From contig NZ_CAHJXL010000001.1 in NCBI RefSeq assembly GCF_903645315.1, positions 372,001-436,000 of the forward strand: a stretch of DNA of 64,000 nucleotides, written 5' to 3'. The number at the start of each line of letters is the position of its first letter. Position 1 is the first letter of the stretch. A program made the position numbers and the translations under genes. Of the stretch, positions 18,597-26,879 are shown piece after piece. The stretch comes from Victivallis sp. Marseille-Q1083 (GTDB taxonomy: Bacteria; Verrucomicrobiota; Lentisphaeria; Victivallales; Victivallaceae). Under the pieces are notes generated by a model. That model ran no database searches. It was not told where the DNA came from and worked only from the letters and a program-made list of their open reading frames with translations.

Positions 18597-18625
18597 ATCA
18601 TAACATCGTTTTCACAAAAAGTCAA
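18597..18625 (-). promoter_or_regulatory. Sigma70-type promoter for the repeat-lipoprotein operon
   Basis: On the minus strand TTGACT, a 17-base spacer and TATGAT lie about 45 bases upstream of the ATG at 18555. This is close to consensus. No second candidate of similar quality lies between it and the gene. Confidence 0.65.
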
Positions 18626-18682
18626 TCAATCTGGCTGGAATCCCTAAAAATATCGATCAAATTTTCAAAAAAATCGGCGAAA

Positions 18683-18704
18683 ATTCCCCGCTTCGGCCGG
18701 GAAT
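18683..18704. other. UUCG-capped inverted repeat in the 18556-18862 intergenic region
   Basis: The 307-base gap between two divergent genes is AT-rich and without a convincing gene. It holds one promoter for each direction and this stem: ATTCCC and GGGAAT around GC-TTCG-GC with a C/C mismatch. There is no following T run, so it is not a terminator; its role is unknown. Confidence 0.3.
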
Positions 18705-18796
18705 GGCATTTCCTTCCATAACCGATCTGTTTAGCAATAGGACGGAATTTCCGGGTGATATTTTGAAAAAAATTTCCGGAAATCTCCGGATTTTTA

Positions 18797-18824
18797 TTTA
18801 CAAAATGCCTGTCGGCGATATATT
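18797..18824 (+). promoter_or_regulatory. Promoter for the ACT-domain gene
   Basis: TTTACA, a 16-base spacer and TATATT sit about 39 bases upstream of the ATG at 18863. The hexamers are near consensus and the region is AT-rich compared with flanking coding DNA. Confidence 0.55.
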
Positions 18825-18862
18825 AGACTTGAAAAAGCATCAAAACACACGGAGCTTACATT

Positions 18863-19294
18863 ATGAAAATCATTCAACTGTCTCTGTTTATTGAAAACAA
18901 GCCCGGCGCCCTCAACGCCGTCTGCCAGGTTCTGAAGAACAATCATTTATCGATCCGGACGCTGTCGCTGGCCGACACCCAGCAGTTCGGCATCCTCCGG
19001 CTGCTGGTCGCCGAATGGGAAAAAGCCAAAGAGGTGCTGGAAGCGGCCGGCTTCATCGTCAAAACCACCGAAGTGCTGGCGCTGCCGGTCGCCGACCGGC
19101 CGGGCGGGCTGGCCGCCATCCTCGACGTGCTCGACAAACACAATCTCAGCGTCGAATACATGTATGCGTTCACCTTCGGCCAGAAGGACAGCGCCGTCAT
19201 CGTCTTCCGTTTCGAAGACCCGGACAAGGCGTCGAAAATCCTCGAAGAAGCGCATATCAATATCATCGAAAGCGTCGAGCTGTTCCATCAGTAG
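18863..19294 (+). CDS. Tandem ACT-domain protein
   Basis: The product is 143 residues made of two ACT domains: residues ~1-70 (LFIENKPGALNAVCQVL) and ~72-140 (VADRPGGLAAILDVL). Each begins with the N/DRPG-Gly-Leu turn that binds amino acids in this fold. There is no catalytic domain, so it should be a small sensor of an amino acid, likely aromatic or branched. Genes of this type are often next to paaK-like phenylacetate-CoA ligases in anaerobes, as here; a hairpin terminator separates the two. The start is preceded by GGAG. Confidence 0.85.
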   Translation: MKIIQLSLFIENKPGALNAVCQVLKNNHLSIRTLSLADTQQFGILRLLVAEWEKAKEVLEAAGFIVKTTEVLALPVADRPGGLAAILDVLDKHNLSVEYMYAFTFGQKDSAVIVFRFEDPDKASKILEEAHINIIESVELFHQ

Positions 19295-19328
19295 TAATGC
19301 GCCGGCGTCAGCCGCTGCCGTCGCCAGC

Positions 19329-19359
19329 ACCGTGCCGGGCCGGGCACGGTTGTTTTTTT
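19329..19359 (+). terminator. Rho-independent terminator after the ACT-domain gene
   Basis: An 8-bp perfect stem (ACCGTGCC / GGCACGGT) with a 6-base loop is followed by a run of seven T. It ends 41 bases before the paaK start, so it either ends the ACT transcript or limits read-through into paaK. Confidence 0.8.
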
Positions 19360-19399
19360 GTCAATCAAACCAATTTTATCATTCAGAGTTATCAAGCAA

Positions 19400-20734
19400 A
19401 TGTCGGAGTTAGTTATTGAAAATCGCCTCTGGAATCCGGCGGCCGAAACGATGCCGCCGGAAGATATCCGCGCCCTGCAACTGGCCAAATTGAAAAAGAC
19501 GGTCGATTACGCCGCCAGCCACGTCGAATTCTACCGGCGGGAATACCGGGCGCGCCATCTGTCCGCCGCTTCGATCCAATCGCTGGATGACTTGCGCCGG
19601 TTTCCCTTCACCACCAAACAGGATTTACGCGACAATTACCCGTTCGGCTTCTTCGCCGTCCCCAAAGCGCAATTGGCCCGCATTCACGCTTCGAGCGGCA
19701 CCACCGGCAAACCGACCTTCGTCGGCTACACCCACAACGACCTGGAGCTCTGGTCGGAGTTGTGCGCCCGTTTCCTGACCGCCGGCGGCCTGACCAGCGA
19801 CCAGGTGGCGCAGATCGCTTTCGGCTACGGGCTCTTCACCGGCGGTTTCGGTTTGCATTACGGCATCGAAAAGGTCGGCGCGGCGATCGTGCCGGCCTCC
19901 TCCGGCAATACCCAGCGCCAGATCATGCTGTTGAAGGATGTCGGGATCAATACGCTGATCTGCACGCCCTCCTATGCGCTGAACATCGCCGAAACCATCG
20001 AACGCATCGGTCTCAAGCCGGCCGATTTCGCCTTGCGTTTCGCCCATTTCGGCGGCGAACAGTGGACGGAGGCCATGCGCCGGAATATCGAGGAGGCGCT
20101 GCACATCCACGCGTTCAACAACTACGGCTTGTCCGAAATCATCGGTCCGGGCGTCAGCGGCGAATGCGCCGCCCGGCAGGGGATGCACATCCAGGAGGAC
20201 CATTTCCTCGTCGAATGCCTGAATCCGGAAACCCTCGAACCGGTGCCGGACGGCGAAGAAGGCGAACTGGTCATCACCGCGCTCAGCAAAGAGGCCTGTC
20301 CGATCATCCGTTACCGTACCCGTGACCTGGCGCGCATTTATCCGGGTCACGACTGCCCGTGCGGGCGGACCACCCGCCGGATGAGCCGGATCAAAGGCCG
20401 GACTGACGATATGATGATCATCCGCGGCGTCAACGTCTTTCCGTCGCAACTGGAGGAAGCGCTGCTGCGGGTCGGCGGCACGGCGCCGCACTACCTGATC
20501 GAGCTGTACCGGCCGAACAATCTGGATGAAGCGGTGCTCAAAGTCGAAATGCGCGAACAGGAGTTTTCCGACAAAATGGATGAGATGCAGCGGCTGCGCG
20601 ACCGCATCGACCGTGAGATCAGTTCGATCACCGGCATCAAATTCCGCATCGAACTGGTGGCGCCCAATTCGATCGAACGCTCGGTCGGCAAAGCCAAACG
20701 GGTCGCCGACCACCGCAACCTGAAAGTGGAGTGA
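19400..20734 (+). CDS. paaK: Phenylacetate-CoA ligase (PaaK-type, AMP-forming)
   Basis: The product is 444 residues, the usual family length. The ATP-binding P-loop-like motif HASSGTTGKPT is near residue 96, AFGYGLFTGGFGLHYG follows, then the adenylation motif YGLSEIIGPGVSGEC and the hinge region CPIIRYRTRDL with GRTDDMMIIRGVNVFPSQ. It activates phenylacetate or a related aryl acid to its CoA thioester in the cytoplasm. The frame is open 14 codons upstream, but that part lies over the terminator T run, so the ATG at 19400 is preferred. It overlaps the next gene by 4 bases (GTGA). In anaerobes these enzymes commonly salvage arylacetates or finish aromatic amino-acid fermentation. Confidence 0.9.
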   Translation: MSELVIENRLWNPAAETMPPEDIRALQLAKLKKTVDYAASHVEFYRREYRARHLSAASIQSLDDLRRFPFTTKQDLRDNYPFGFFAVPKAQLARIHASSGTTGKPTFVGYTHNDLELWSELCARFLTAGGLTSDQVAQIAFGYGLFTGGFGLHYGIEKVGAAIVPASSGNTQRQIMLLKDVGINTLICTPSYALNIAETIERIGLKPADFALRFAHFGGEQWTEAMRRNIEEALHIHAFNNYGLSEIIGPGVSGECAARQGMHIQEDHFLVECLNPETLEPVPDGEEGELVITALSKEACPIIRYRTRDLARIYPGHDCPCGRTTRRMSRIKGRTDDMMIIRGVNVFPSQLEEALLRVGGTAPHYLIELYRPNNLDEAVLKVEMREQEFSDKMDEMQRLRDRIDREISSITGIKFRIELVAPNSIERSVGKAKRVADHRNLKVE

Positions 20735-22038
20735 AAAACACCATTATGCCGCTAAAAATCACTTATGAAGAATTTTGCCGCCGGCTGCAGCTCGACCCGG
20801 AAGCGGAAGCTCTGGTGGCGACACTGCCCGATTTCGCCTTCTCGGCGGCGACGTTGCCGGGCATGCCGCATTTCATGCAGCGGGAATATTATGAAAAATA
20901 CTGCCTGTGGATCGGGGCGGACAGCGCCGAACTCCTGCCGTGGATGGACCAGGTCAGCGCGCTGACGGCGGCGGACCGGATGCTGCAATTGTACGCCTGG
21001 CACGCCTACAATGTATTGTTCATTTTCCGGACGCAGTCCCATACCTTCAGTTCATGGCCGGCGGCCGAAAGCAAACTCGGCAAGTTAACCGGCATCTTCG
21101 ACCTGATGATCGCGATGAGCGCCATCGAACTGTACGAGGCGAACTACCGCAAGCTCGGGTTGCCGGAACATTTCGCCCGCGATGCGGCCAAATGGCTCGG
21201 CGGCACGATCGAGATCCATCGCGCCTCGCACCAGGGATTCCCCGGCATCTGCCGCAGCCAGGTTTACTGGCTGCGCCATTATATCGAAACCCGGCTGTTC
21301 CGGATCGGCCGCTTCGAATTCATGACCGAACCGTTGAATACCGAAACCGCCCGGTTGTTCCGCCACAAGGACACCGGAGAAATCGTCGCACTGTGCAACG
21401 ACGGCTGGGCGTTGACCAGGGAAGGATACCGGCTCCGCTGGGATGAGCCGCCGGAAAATGCCGTTGTCACCACCCGTTACCGCAACGACGGCAAAATTGC
21501 CGTCGGCACCCTGATCGACCCGCACGGCTTCGCGCTGCCCGGCCGGGAAACGACGTTGGATTTGAATGTTTTCGAACCGGCCTTCCGGCCGCACGACATC
21601 GTGCCGGGCGTCCATATCCCGGCCGGCGGCCATATGACGCTGGAAGCGGCGCGGGAATCGTTCAAACAGGCGGTCGATTTCTACCGGCGCTATCTGCATT
21701 TGAACGTCCCGGCTTTCTGCTGCTTCTCGTGGATCTTCAACACCGCCTTCGAACGGGAACTGCCCGGTTCCAACCTGGCCAAACTGATGCGCCAGCTCTA
21801 TTTGTTTCCCTGCCCCGGCGGCAGCCGGGACGGGCTGTTCTTCGCATTCGGCCGCAGCGACGGAGACCCGGCAACTTACCAGCGCGACACGTCGCTGCGC
21901 TGCGCGTTCCACCGCATCCTGGAAGCCGGTGAATCGTTGCGCAGCGGCGGCATGGTACTGCTGACCGCCGACCTCGACGCGTTCGGCACCGAATTCTACC
22001 GGCGCAACTTCGCCCGCTTCCACGGCAATCAATCATAA
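20731..22038 (+). CDS. Putative GNAT-type acyltransferase domain protein
   Basis: The product is 435 residues from a GTG at 20731 that overlaps the paaK stop (GTGA), or 430 from the ATG at 20746. No signal peptide or membrane helix is visible. The layout, an alpha-helical N-terminal third (ITYEEFCRRLQL to ALTAADRML) followed by an alpha/beta part with FEFMTEPLN, HIPAGGHMTLEA and SWIFNTAFERELPGSNLA, matches what I recall of two-domain proteins annotated as acyltransferase with a GNAT-like C-terminal domain. I cannot verify this. The neighbouring CoA ligase could supply an acyl-CoA substrate; that is inference. It ends one base before an orphan AGGAG site. Confidence 0.5.
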   Translation: MKNTIMPLKITYEEFCRRLQLDPEAEALVATLPDFAFSAATLPGMPHFMQREYYEKYCLWIGADSAELLPWMDQVSALTAADRMLQLYAWHAYNVLFIFRTQSHTFSSWPAAESKLGKLTGIFDLMIAMSAIELYEANYRKLGLPEHFARDAAKWLGGTIEIHRASHQGFPGICRSQVYWLRHYIETRLFRIGRFEFMTEPLNTETARLFRHKDTGEIVALCNDGWALTREGYRLRWDEPPENAVVTTRYRNDGKIAVGTLIDPHGFALPGRETTLDLNVFEPAFRPHDIVPGVHIPAGGHMTLEAARESFKQAVDFYRRYLHLNVPAFCCFSWIFNTAFERELPGSNLAKLMRQLYLFPCPGGSRDGLFFAFGRSDGDPATYQRDTSLRCAFHRILEAGESLRSGGMVLLTADLDAFGTEFYRRNFARFHGNQS

Positions 22039-22051
22039 AGGAGATGGTATG
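22039..22051 (+). promoter_or_regulatory. Orphan Shine-Dalgarno and start codon, probably the original queD start
   Basis: AGGAG (22039-22043) lies 5 bases before an ATG (22049), ideal spacing, directly after the acyltransferase stop. The frame then reads only M-I-N-N before TGA. The next sequence belongs to the IS110 element, and on its right flank queD resumes with ATG-TAT-GAA. The site is best read as the severed queD ribosome-binding site. Confidence 0.6.
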
Positions 22052-22059
22052 ATAAATAA

Positions 22060-22260
22060 CTGACGTTCGCGGAATCAGCTTTCTGCGTGTAATTTATGGC
22101 GATTAACTTACACGTTTGGAAGCGGACAGGTTGCAGACTGAATGTTTCAATGAGGCGCATCAGAAACGATGACGACCCCGGAAAGGAGATTAGTCAGATC
22201 TGTAAACCAGAGCGCCACCGTAGAGAGCGACTGATTAATCGACTACTCTGTATGGGAGGA
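22060..22260 (+). ncRNA. Candidate IS110 bridge RNA in the left noncoding end
   Basis: The leader upstream of the transposase has three stem-loops in series: CGTGTAA/TTACACG (22086-22092 with 22108-22114, 15-base loop), GTTTC/GAAAC (22144-22148 with 22163-22167, 14-base loop), and ATTAGTCAG/CTGATTAAT (22189-22197 with 22231-22239, 33-base loop, one G-U). IS110-group elements are known to encode a bridge RNA here with loops that pair to target and donor DNA. The structure is seen; the function is inferred from family knowledge. Confidence 0.5.
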
Positions 22261-22318
22261 TGGTGAGGCCGTGACAGCAGTTCCGCTTCGATTCGTGAAA
22301 AACGAATGGAGGCAGAGA

Positions 22319-23338
22319 ATGATGACAAGTTTTGTTGGAGTGGATTTGCACCGGAACAATTTTACTTATTGCATCCGGGTAAATGGGGAAGAACGGAAAA
22401 TCGGCAAGTGTGAGATTACCGAACTGAAGGGCTTTGCCGCAATGCTCGGTCCGAACACGGCGATGGCGGTGGAGGCGACCGGAAATACGTTCATGTTTTG
22501 CAGCTCGCTGAAAGCTCATGTCGGGCGACTGGTGGTGGTGAATCCATCACAGTTCAAAGTCATCAGCATGTCCACCAAAAAGACGGACAAACATGACGCA
22601 AAAGTGTTGGCGGAGTTCCTGGAAAAGGATATGCTTCCGGAGGTAAGAGTGAAAGACGATTTGCAGGCGAAAATTTCAAGTCTGACGCAGACCAGGGAAA
22701 AACTGGTTCAGTTGCGTACCGTATTGAAAAACAAAGTCAACAATCTGTTAGCAGCTAACTTCATCGTGCTGAAACGGGAAGAACTGTCCACGGAGAAAGG
22801 GCTTTTGAAAGCATTGAGTTATCACTTCGACCCGATCACCGACACGGAAATGCTGGTGGTTGTCGAACAGATTCGCAGTCTGAACAAAAGCATTGAAAAA
22901 CTGGATAAGGCGATTGAGGATCACGGCAGCAAGATGGACGGCTTCGACAACCTGAAATCCATCAAGGGAATCGGCTCGAAAGGTGCGGCGATCCTGTTGG
23001 CAACCATCGGCAATATCGCTGATTTCCGATCGGCAAAGCAGTTGGCCGCTTATATCGGAATCGTCCCCAGAGTGAGCAATTCAAATGACACGGTTTGCCA
23101 CGGAAGAATCACGAAGAGCGGCAGCAAGATCGCCAGAACCGCTTTGGTGCAATGCGCTTTGATCGCCAAACGCTACAGCCCGTATCTCAATGCCTTTCAT
23201 GAATCGGTAAAAAGTCGGCGGGGAGGTGCGAAAGCCAATATCGCCTTGGCTCGCAAATTCCTCGATATCGTGTATAGAACATTAAAAAACAATTGGATGT
23301 TTGAGAATTTTACTCAATTCAAGCTCGTAAAAAATTGA
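22319..23338 (+). CDS. IS110-family transposase (DEDD recombinase)
   Basis: The product is 339 residues. The N-terminal RuvC-like DEDD domain has Asp9 (FVGVDLHRNN), Glu52 (MAVEATGN), Asp90 and Asp93 (TDKHDAKVL). A coiled coil follows (~110-200), then the Transposase_20 domain with helix-hairpin-helix-like SIKGIGSKGAAILLATIG and the Ser-containing GRITKSGSKIARTALVQCA, where the catalytic serine of the family lies. No frameshift or missing catalytic residue is visible, so it is probably active. GGAGG lies 6 bases before the ATG at 22319; an in-frame GTG at 22271 is a weaker start. Confidence 0.92.
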   Translation: MMTSFVGVDLHRNNFTYCIRVNGEERKIGKCEITELKGFAAMLGPNTAMAVEATGNTFMFCSSLKAHVGRLVVVNPSQFKVISMSTKKTDKHDAKVLAEFLEKDMLPEVRVKDDLQAKISSLTQTREKLVQLRTVLKNKVNNLLAANFIVLKREELSTEKGLLKALSYHFDPITDTEMLVVVEQIRSLNKSIEKLDKAIEDHGSKMDGFDNLKSIKGIGSKGAAILLATIGNIADFRSAKQLAAYIGIVPRVSNSNDTVCHGRITKSGSKIARTALVQCALIAKRYSPYLNAFHESVKSRRGGAKANIALARKFLDIVYRTLKNNWMFENFTQFKLVKN

Positions 23339-23384
23339 GTTTTTCTCGACATCGAAGTGGAAATTTATCATGGGAGCTGTTTTC

Positions 23385-23753
23385 ATGTATGAAATTGAAA
23401 TAAACCGGATGATTTCCGGCGCGCACCAGTTGCGCGATTACCCCGGCGACTGCGTCAAGCTGCACGGCCACAACTGGCAGATCACCGCGATCCTGGAAAT
23501 CAAGGAACTGGATGAACTGGGCATTTCCATCGACTTCAAGCGTCTCAAAAAGGAGCTTGACGCGATCATTCTGCCGCTGGACCATGCCTTTCTGAACGAT
23601 CTGCCCGATTACCGGCACCAGAATCCGACCAGCGAAAACATCGCCCGCACCCTGTACCGGGAATTGAGCCGGCGGCTGAATGACGGCAATGTCCGGGTCG
23701 CCCGCATCAAAGTGAGCGAGTCGCCGAGTTCCTGCGCCAGCTATTACGAATAA
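23385..23753 (+). CDS. queD: 6-carboxy-5,6,7,8-tetrahydropterin synthase
   Basis: The product is 122 residues of the PTPS/QueD fold. Zinc ligands His14, His27 and His29 (SGAHQL, KLHGHNW) and catalytic Cys23 are present, with the later LDHAFLND and PTSENIA motifs. It converts 7,8-dihydroneopterin triphosphate to 6-carboxytetrahydropterin, the first dedicated queuosine step after GTP cyclohydrolase. It is followed by queE (1 base gap) and queC. The start at 23385 has GGGAG 8 bases upstream, contributed by the right end of the IS110 element; an in-frame ATG at 23370 would add five IS-derived residues. The original start seems to lie left of the IS. Confidence 0.93.
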   Translation: MYEIEINRMISGAHQLRDYPGDCVKLHGHNWQITAILEIKELDELGISIDFKRLKKELDAIILPLDHAFLNDLPDYRHQNPTSENIARTLYRELSRRLNDGNVRVARIKVSESPSSCASYYE

Positions 23754-23754
23754 A

Positions 23755-24429
23755 ATGAGGCCGGAACCACAACAATCCGACCGTTTTCAGGTCGTCGAAG
23801 CATTCCTGAGTCTGCAGGGAGAGTCGACCCATGCCGGGAAGCTGTGTTACTTCATCCGGCTGGCCGGCTGCAACCTGCGCTGCTCCTATTGCGATACGGC
23901 GTACGCCCAGTCCGCCGCCGCCGGCGCGCCGCGACGGCTGGCCGAGCTGTTGGACCAGGTCCGCCAATCCGGCGCGCCGCTGGTCGAAATCACCGGCGGC
24001 GAACCGCTGGAACATCCGAACCTGCCGCTTTTGTGCCAGGCGCTGCTGACAGCCGGACTCGAAGTGCTGCTCGAAACCAACGGCTCGCGTTCCATCGCCG
24101 CCGTGCCGGCCGCCGTCCGCAAGATCGTCGACTGCAAACTGCCGTCCAGCGGGATGAGCGCAGCCAATTGTTTCGACAACTTCCGCCATCTGCAGCCGCA
24201 CGACGAAGTGAAATTCGTCATCGGCGACCGGACGGATTACCAATACGCCCGCCGGGTGATCGACGAATACCATCTGACGGACTCAACCTCCCACTTACTG
24301 TTCAGCCCGGTCTGGGGCAGCGTCGAACCTGCCGAACTGGCCGGCTGGATCATCGAAGACAAACTGCCGGTCCGCTTGCAGATTCAACTGCACAAACTGA
24401 TCTGGGGACCGGATAAAACTGGAGTGTGA
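23755..24429 (+). CDS. queE: 7-carboxy-7-deazaguanine synthase (radical SAM)
   Basis: The product is 224 residues. The [4Fe-4S] cysteine motif CNLRCSYC (CxxxCxxC) with LAGCNLRCSYCDTAYA is near residues 40-55, and EITGGEPLEHPN is the SAM-binding GGE motif. QueE rearranges 6-carboxytetrahydropterin to 7-carboxy-7-deazaguanine, between QueD and QueC. The N-terminal FLSLQGESTHAG matches the family substrate-binding segment. The spacing of one base after queD and three bases before queC shows a translationally linked operon. Confidence 0.93.
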   Translation: MRPEPQQSDRFQVVEAFLSLQGESTHAGKLCYFIRLAGCNLRCSYCDTAYAQSAAAGAPRRLAELLDQVRQSGAPLVEITGGEPLEHPNLPLLCQALLTAGLEVLLETNGSRSIAAVPAAVRKIVDCKLPSSGMSAANCFDNFRHLQPHDEVKFVIGDRTDYQYARRVIDEYHLTDSTSHLLFSPVWGSVEPAELAGWIIEDKLPVRLQIQLHKLIWGPDKTGV

Positions 24430-24432
24430 ACC

Positions 24433-25125
24433 ATGGATACCCCGAAAAAACGTGCCGTCGTGCTCTTGAGCGGCGGCCTGGACTCCGCCACCTGTCTGGC
24501 GATCGCCCGGGCGGAGGGCTTCGATTGTTACGCGCTAAGTTTCGACTACAGGCAGCGTCATCATTGCGAGCTGGACGCGGCCAAAAAAATCGCCGCTTCT
24601 CTGCAGGCAGCCGACCATATGGTCATCGACATCGACCTGCGGCGCTGGGGCGGTTCGGCGCTGACCTCCGACCTGCCGGTGCCAGACGCCCATTCGACCG
24701 ACGGCATTCCGGTCACCTACGTGCCGGCGCGCAACCTGATCTTCCTGTCGTTCGCGGTCGGTTATGCCGAAGTGCTGGAGGCGCGCGATATTTTCATCGG
24801 CGTCAACTCGGTGGATTATTCCGGTTACCCGGACTGCCGGGCGGCTTTCATCGATTCGTTCCGGGAAACCGCCCGGCTCGGGACCAAAGCCTGTGATGAA
24901 AAGTGGCAATTCAACATCCGGACGCCGCTGCAAACCCTGTCCAAAGCCGAAATCATCCGGCGCGGCCTGGCGCTCGGCGTCGATTACAGCCTGACCACCA
25001 GTTGCTACAATCCGGACGAAAACGGCTTCAGTTGCGGCAAATGCGACAGTTGCGCCCTGCGTCATGCCGGATTCGCCGAGGCCGGCGTCGCCGATCCCAC
25101 CCGCTACCGGACCGACCGGCCATGA
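24433..25125 (+). CDS. queC: 7-cyano-7-deazaguanine synthase
   Basis: The product is 230 residues. The PP-loop SGGLDSAT near residue 13 binds ATP, and a zinc site is formed by the cysteines of [20 protein letters not shown] near 195-215. QueC converts 7-carboxy-7-deazaguanine to preQ0 using ATP and ammonia. With queD and queE it gives the preQ0 branch; the GTP cyclohydrolase, reductase and transglycosylase genes are not in this window. Its TGA overlaps the ATG of the ABC exporter by 4 bases. Confidence 0.94.
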   Translation: MDTPKKRAVVLLSGGLDSATCLAIARAEGFDCYALSFDYRQRHHCELDAAKKIAASLQAADHMVIDIDLRRWGGSALTSDLPVPDAHSTDGIPVTYVPARNLIFLSFAVGYAEVLEARDIFIGVNSVDYSGYPDCRAAFIDSFRETARLGTKACDEKWQFNIRTPLQTLSKAEIIRRGLALGVDYSLTTSCYNPDENGFSCGKCDSCALRHAGFAEAGVADPTRYRTDRP

Positions 25126-26861
25126 CGGTATTCAGCCAGATCAAAGCGTTCATCCGCTATTATCTCCCGCACCGGCGACTGTTCTACTGGGACTTGGCTT
25201 CGGTGATCAGCCAGGCGGTGCTGACCGTGCTGATTCCGTACGTCACCTACCTGATTTTCGACACCTATCTGCCGGGCGCCGAACTGGGACCGCTGCTGGC
25301 GGCGGTCGCGCTTCTGCTGTTCCTGACCATTCTGACCACCATCGGCGAATACGTCGCACTGCGCTGGGGACACTACCTCGGCGCCCGGATGGAGGCGGAC
25401 ATGCGCAGCGACCTCTTCTCTCATCTGCAGAAGCTGTCGTTCAGCTATTTCGACCGGACCAAGACCGGCCATATCATGTCGCGGATTTCCAATGATCTGA
25501 CCCAGTTGGCCGAAGTCGCCCACCACGCGCCGGAGGACCTGCTGATCGCCGTCATCACGCTGGCCGGCGCTTTCGGCGTCATGTTCTACCTCAACTGGCT
25601 GCTGGCCGGCATCACGCTGCTGCCGCTGCCGCTGATCGTTTTCTGGGGAGCCATCCACCAGCGGCGCATGCACGCCGGTTTCCGCGACGTCCGGGTCAAG
25701 GTAGCCGAAATCAACAGCCAGGTGGAAAACTCCATCCAGGGGATCCGGGAAGTCAAGTCCTATACCAACGAACCGCTGGAAATCGACCGCTTCCTCCGGG
25801 TGAACCGCGACTACCGCACCGCCAAGGAAAGCGTCTACAACGTCATGGCTTCCTTCCATGCCGGCATCACCTTCCTGATCCAGAGTTATTCGCTGCTGTT
25901 CATCGCCGCCGGCGCGATCATGGTCTATTTCGGACGGGCCAACCTGGCGCAGGTCATCGCCTTTTCGATGTATTCGCGTTATGTGACGATGCCGATCTTC
26001 CGGATGGTCAACTTCACCGAGCAGTTCCAGCAGGGGCTGACCGCGTTCGAACGCTTCCAGGACATCCTGAACGAACAGCCGGACATCAAGGACCGGCCCG
26101 GCGCCGTCGCGCCGGCCTCGATCACCGGCCGCATCCGCTTCGAACAGGTGTTCTTCCGTTATCCGGAACAGGATGAGCACCAGGATTGGGTGCTCAATAA
26201 CGTCAACCTCGATATCCCGGCCGGTCACACCGTCGCGCTGGTCGGCGAGTCCGGCGCCGGCAAAACCACGCTGGCCGCGCTGATCCCCCGCTTCTATGAA
26301 GTTTCCGGCGGCAAACTGTTGATCGATGACTGGGAGGTGGCCCAATTGCAGCAGAAGGCGTTGCGCGCCAACATCGGCATCGTTCAACAGACGCCGTTCC
26401 TGTTCGACACCACCATCCGCGAAAACATCCTGTTCGGCAAACCGGGCGCCAGCGACGCGGAGCTCATCGAAGCGGCCCGGCTCGCCAACATCCTCGACTT
26501 CATCGAAACGCTGCCGGACCGCTTCGACACCGCCGTCGGCGAACACGGCGTCAAACTTTCCGGCGGTCAGCGGCAGCGCATTTCGCTGGCGCGGGTATTC
26601 CTCAAAAATCCGCCGATCCTGATTTTCGACGAGGCGACCAGCGCACTGGACAACCAGTCCGAAGCGCTGGTGCAGGAGGCGATGGGACGGTTATGCCGGG
26701 GGCGGACCACCATCATCATCGCACACCGGCTGTCGACGGTGCGCAACGCCGACTTCATTTACTGCCTGCGCGACGGCAAAATCGTCGAAGCCGGCACCCA
26801 CCAGCAATTGCTGGCGCTGGAAGGCTATTACCAAATGTTGTATTCCATGCACTCATTTTAA
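25122..26861 (+). CDS. ABC exporter, fused membrane and ATPase domains (MsbA/BmrA-like)
   Basis: The product is 579 residues: six hydrophobic helices in residues ~20-310 and an ATPase domain in ~340-575. Motifs are Walker [10 protein letters not shown], signature [13 protein letters not shown], Walker [13 protein letters not shown] and switch AHRLSTVRN. As a half transporter it should act as a homodimer exporting lipid-linked or hydrophobic compounds from the inner membrane. The start overlaps queC (ATGA), and an 18-base gap with AAGAGGG separates it from the rhamnosidase-like gene. Nothing shows a link to queuosine; the substrate cannot be told. Confidence 0.9.
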   Translation: MTVFSQIKAFIRYYLPHRRLFYWDLASVISQAVLTVLIPYVTYLIFDTYLPGAELGPLLAAVALLLFLTILTTIGEYVALRWGHYLGARMEADMRSDLFSHLQKLSFSYFDRTKTGHIMSRISNDLTQLAEVAHHAPEDLLIAVITLAGAFGVMFYLNWLLAGITLLPLPLIVFWGAIHQRRMHAGFRDVRVKVAEINSQVENSIQGIREVKSYTNEPLEIDRFLRVNRDYRTAKESVYNVMASFHAGITFLIQSYSLLFIAAGAIMVYFGRANLAQVIAFSMYSRYVTMPIFRMVNFTEQFQQGLTAFERFQDILNEQPDIKDRPGAVAPASITGRIRFEQVFFRYPEQDEHQDWVLNNVNLDIPAGHTVALVGESGAGKTTLAALIPRFYEVSGGKLLIDDWEVAQLQQKALRANIGIVQQTPFLFDTTIRENILFGKPGASDAELIEAARLANILDFIETLPDRFDTAVGEHGVKLSGGQRQRISLARVFLKNPPILIFDEATSALDNQSEALVQEAMGRLCRGRTTIIIAHRLSTVRNADFIYCLRDGKIVEAGTHQQLLALEGYYQMLYSMHSF

Positions 26862-26879
26862 CCGATAAGAGGGTTTGCC

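Larger units (their letters stand above)
22050..23386 (+). mobile_element. IS110-family insertion sequence
   Basis: About 1.34 kb: a ~270-base leader, one transposase gene and a short ~45-base tail. Boundaries are inferred from the ATG shared by the left junction (22049-22051) and the right junction (23385-23387). There are no long terminal inverted repeats, as expected for IS110. A long 5' noncoding part with a short 3' part is the arrangement of the IS110 group, in contrast to IS1111. Local GC drops to about 50%, below the surroundings, which fits recent arrival. Confidence 0.75.

Noticed and set aside
18703-18894. A 63-codon frame upstream of the ACT-domain gene
   Set aside because: It overlaps the promoter and start of the ACT gene and has no ribosome-binding site.
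22039-23390. Search for terminal inverted repeats at the IS ends
   Set aside because: None convincing was found, which is expected for IS110, so boundaries rest on the shared ATG only.
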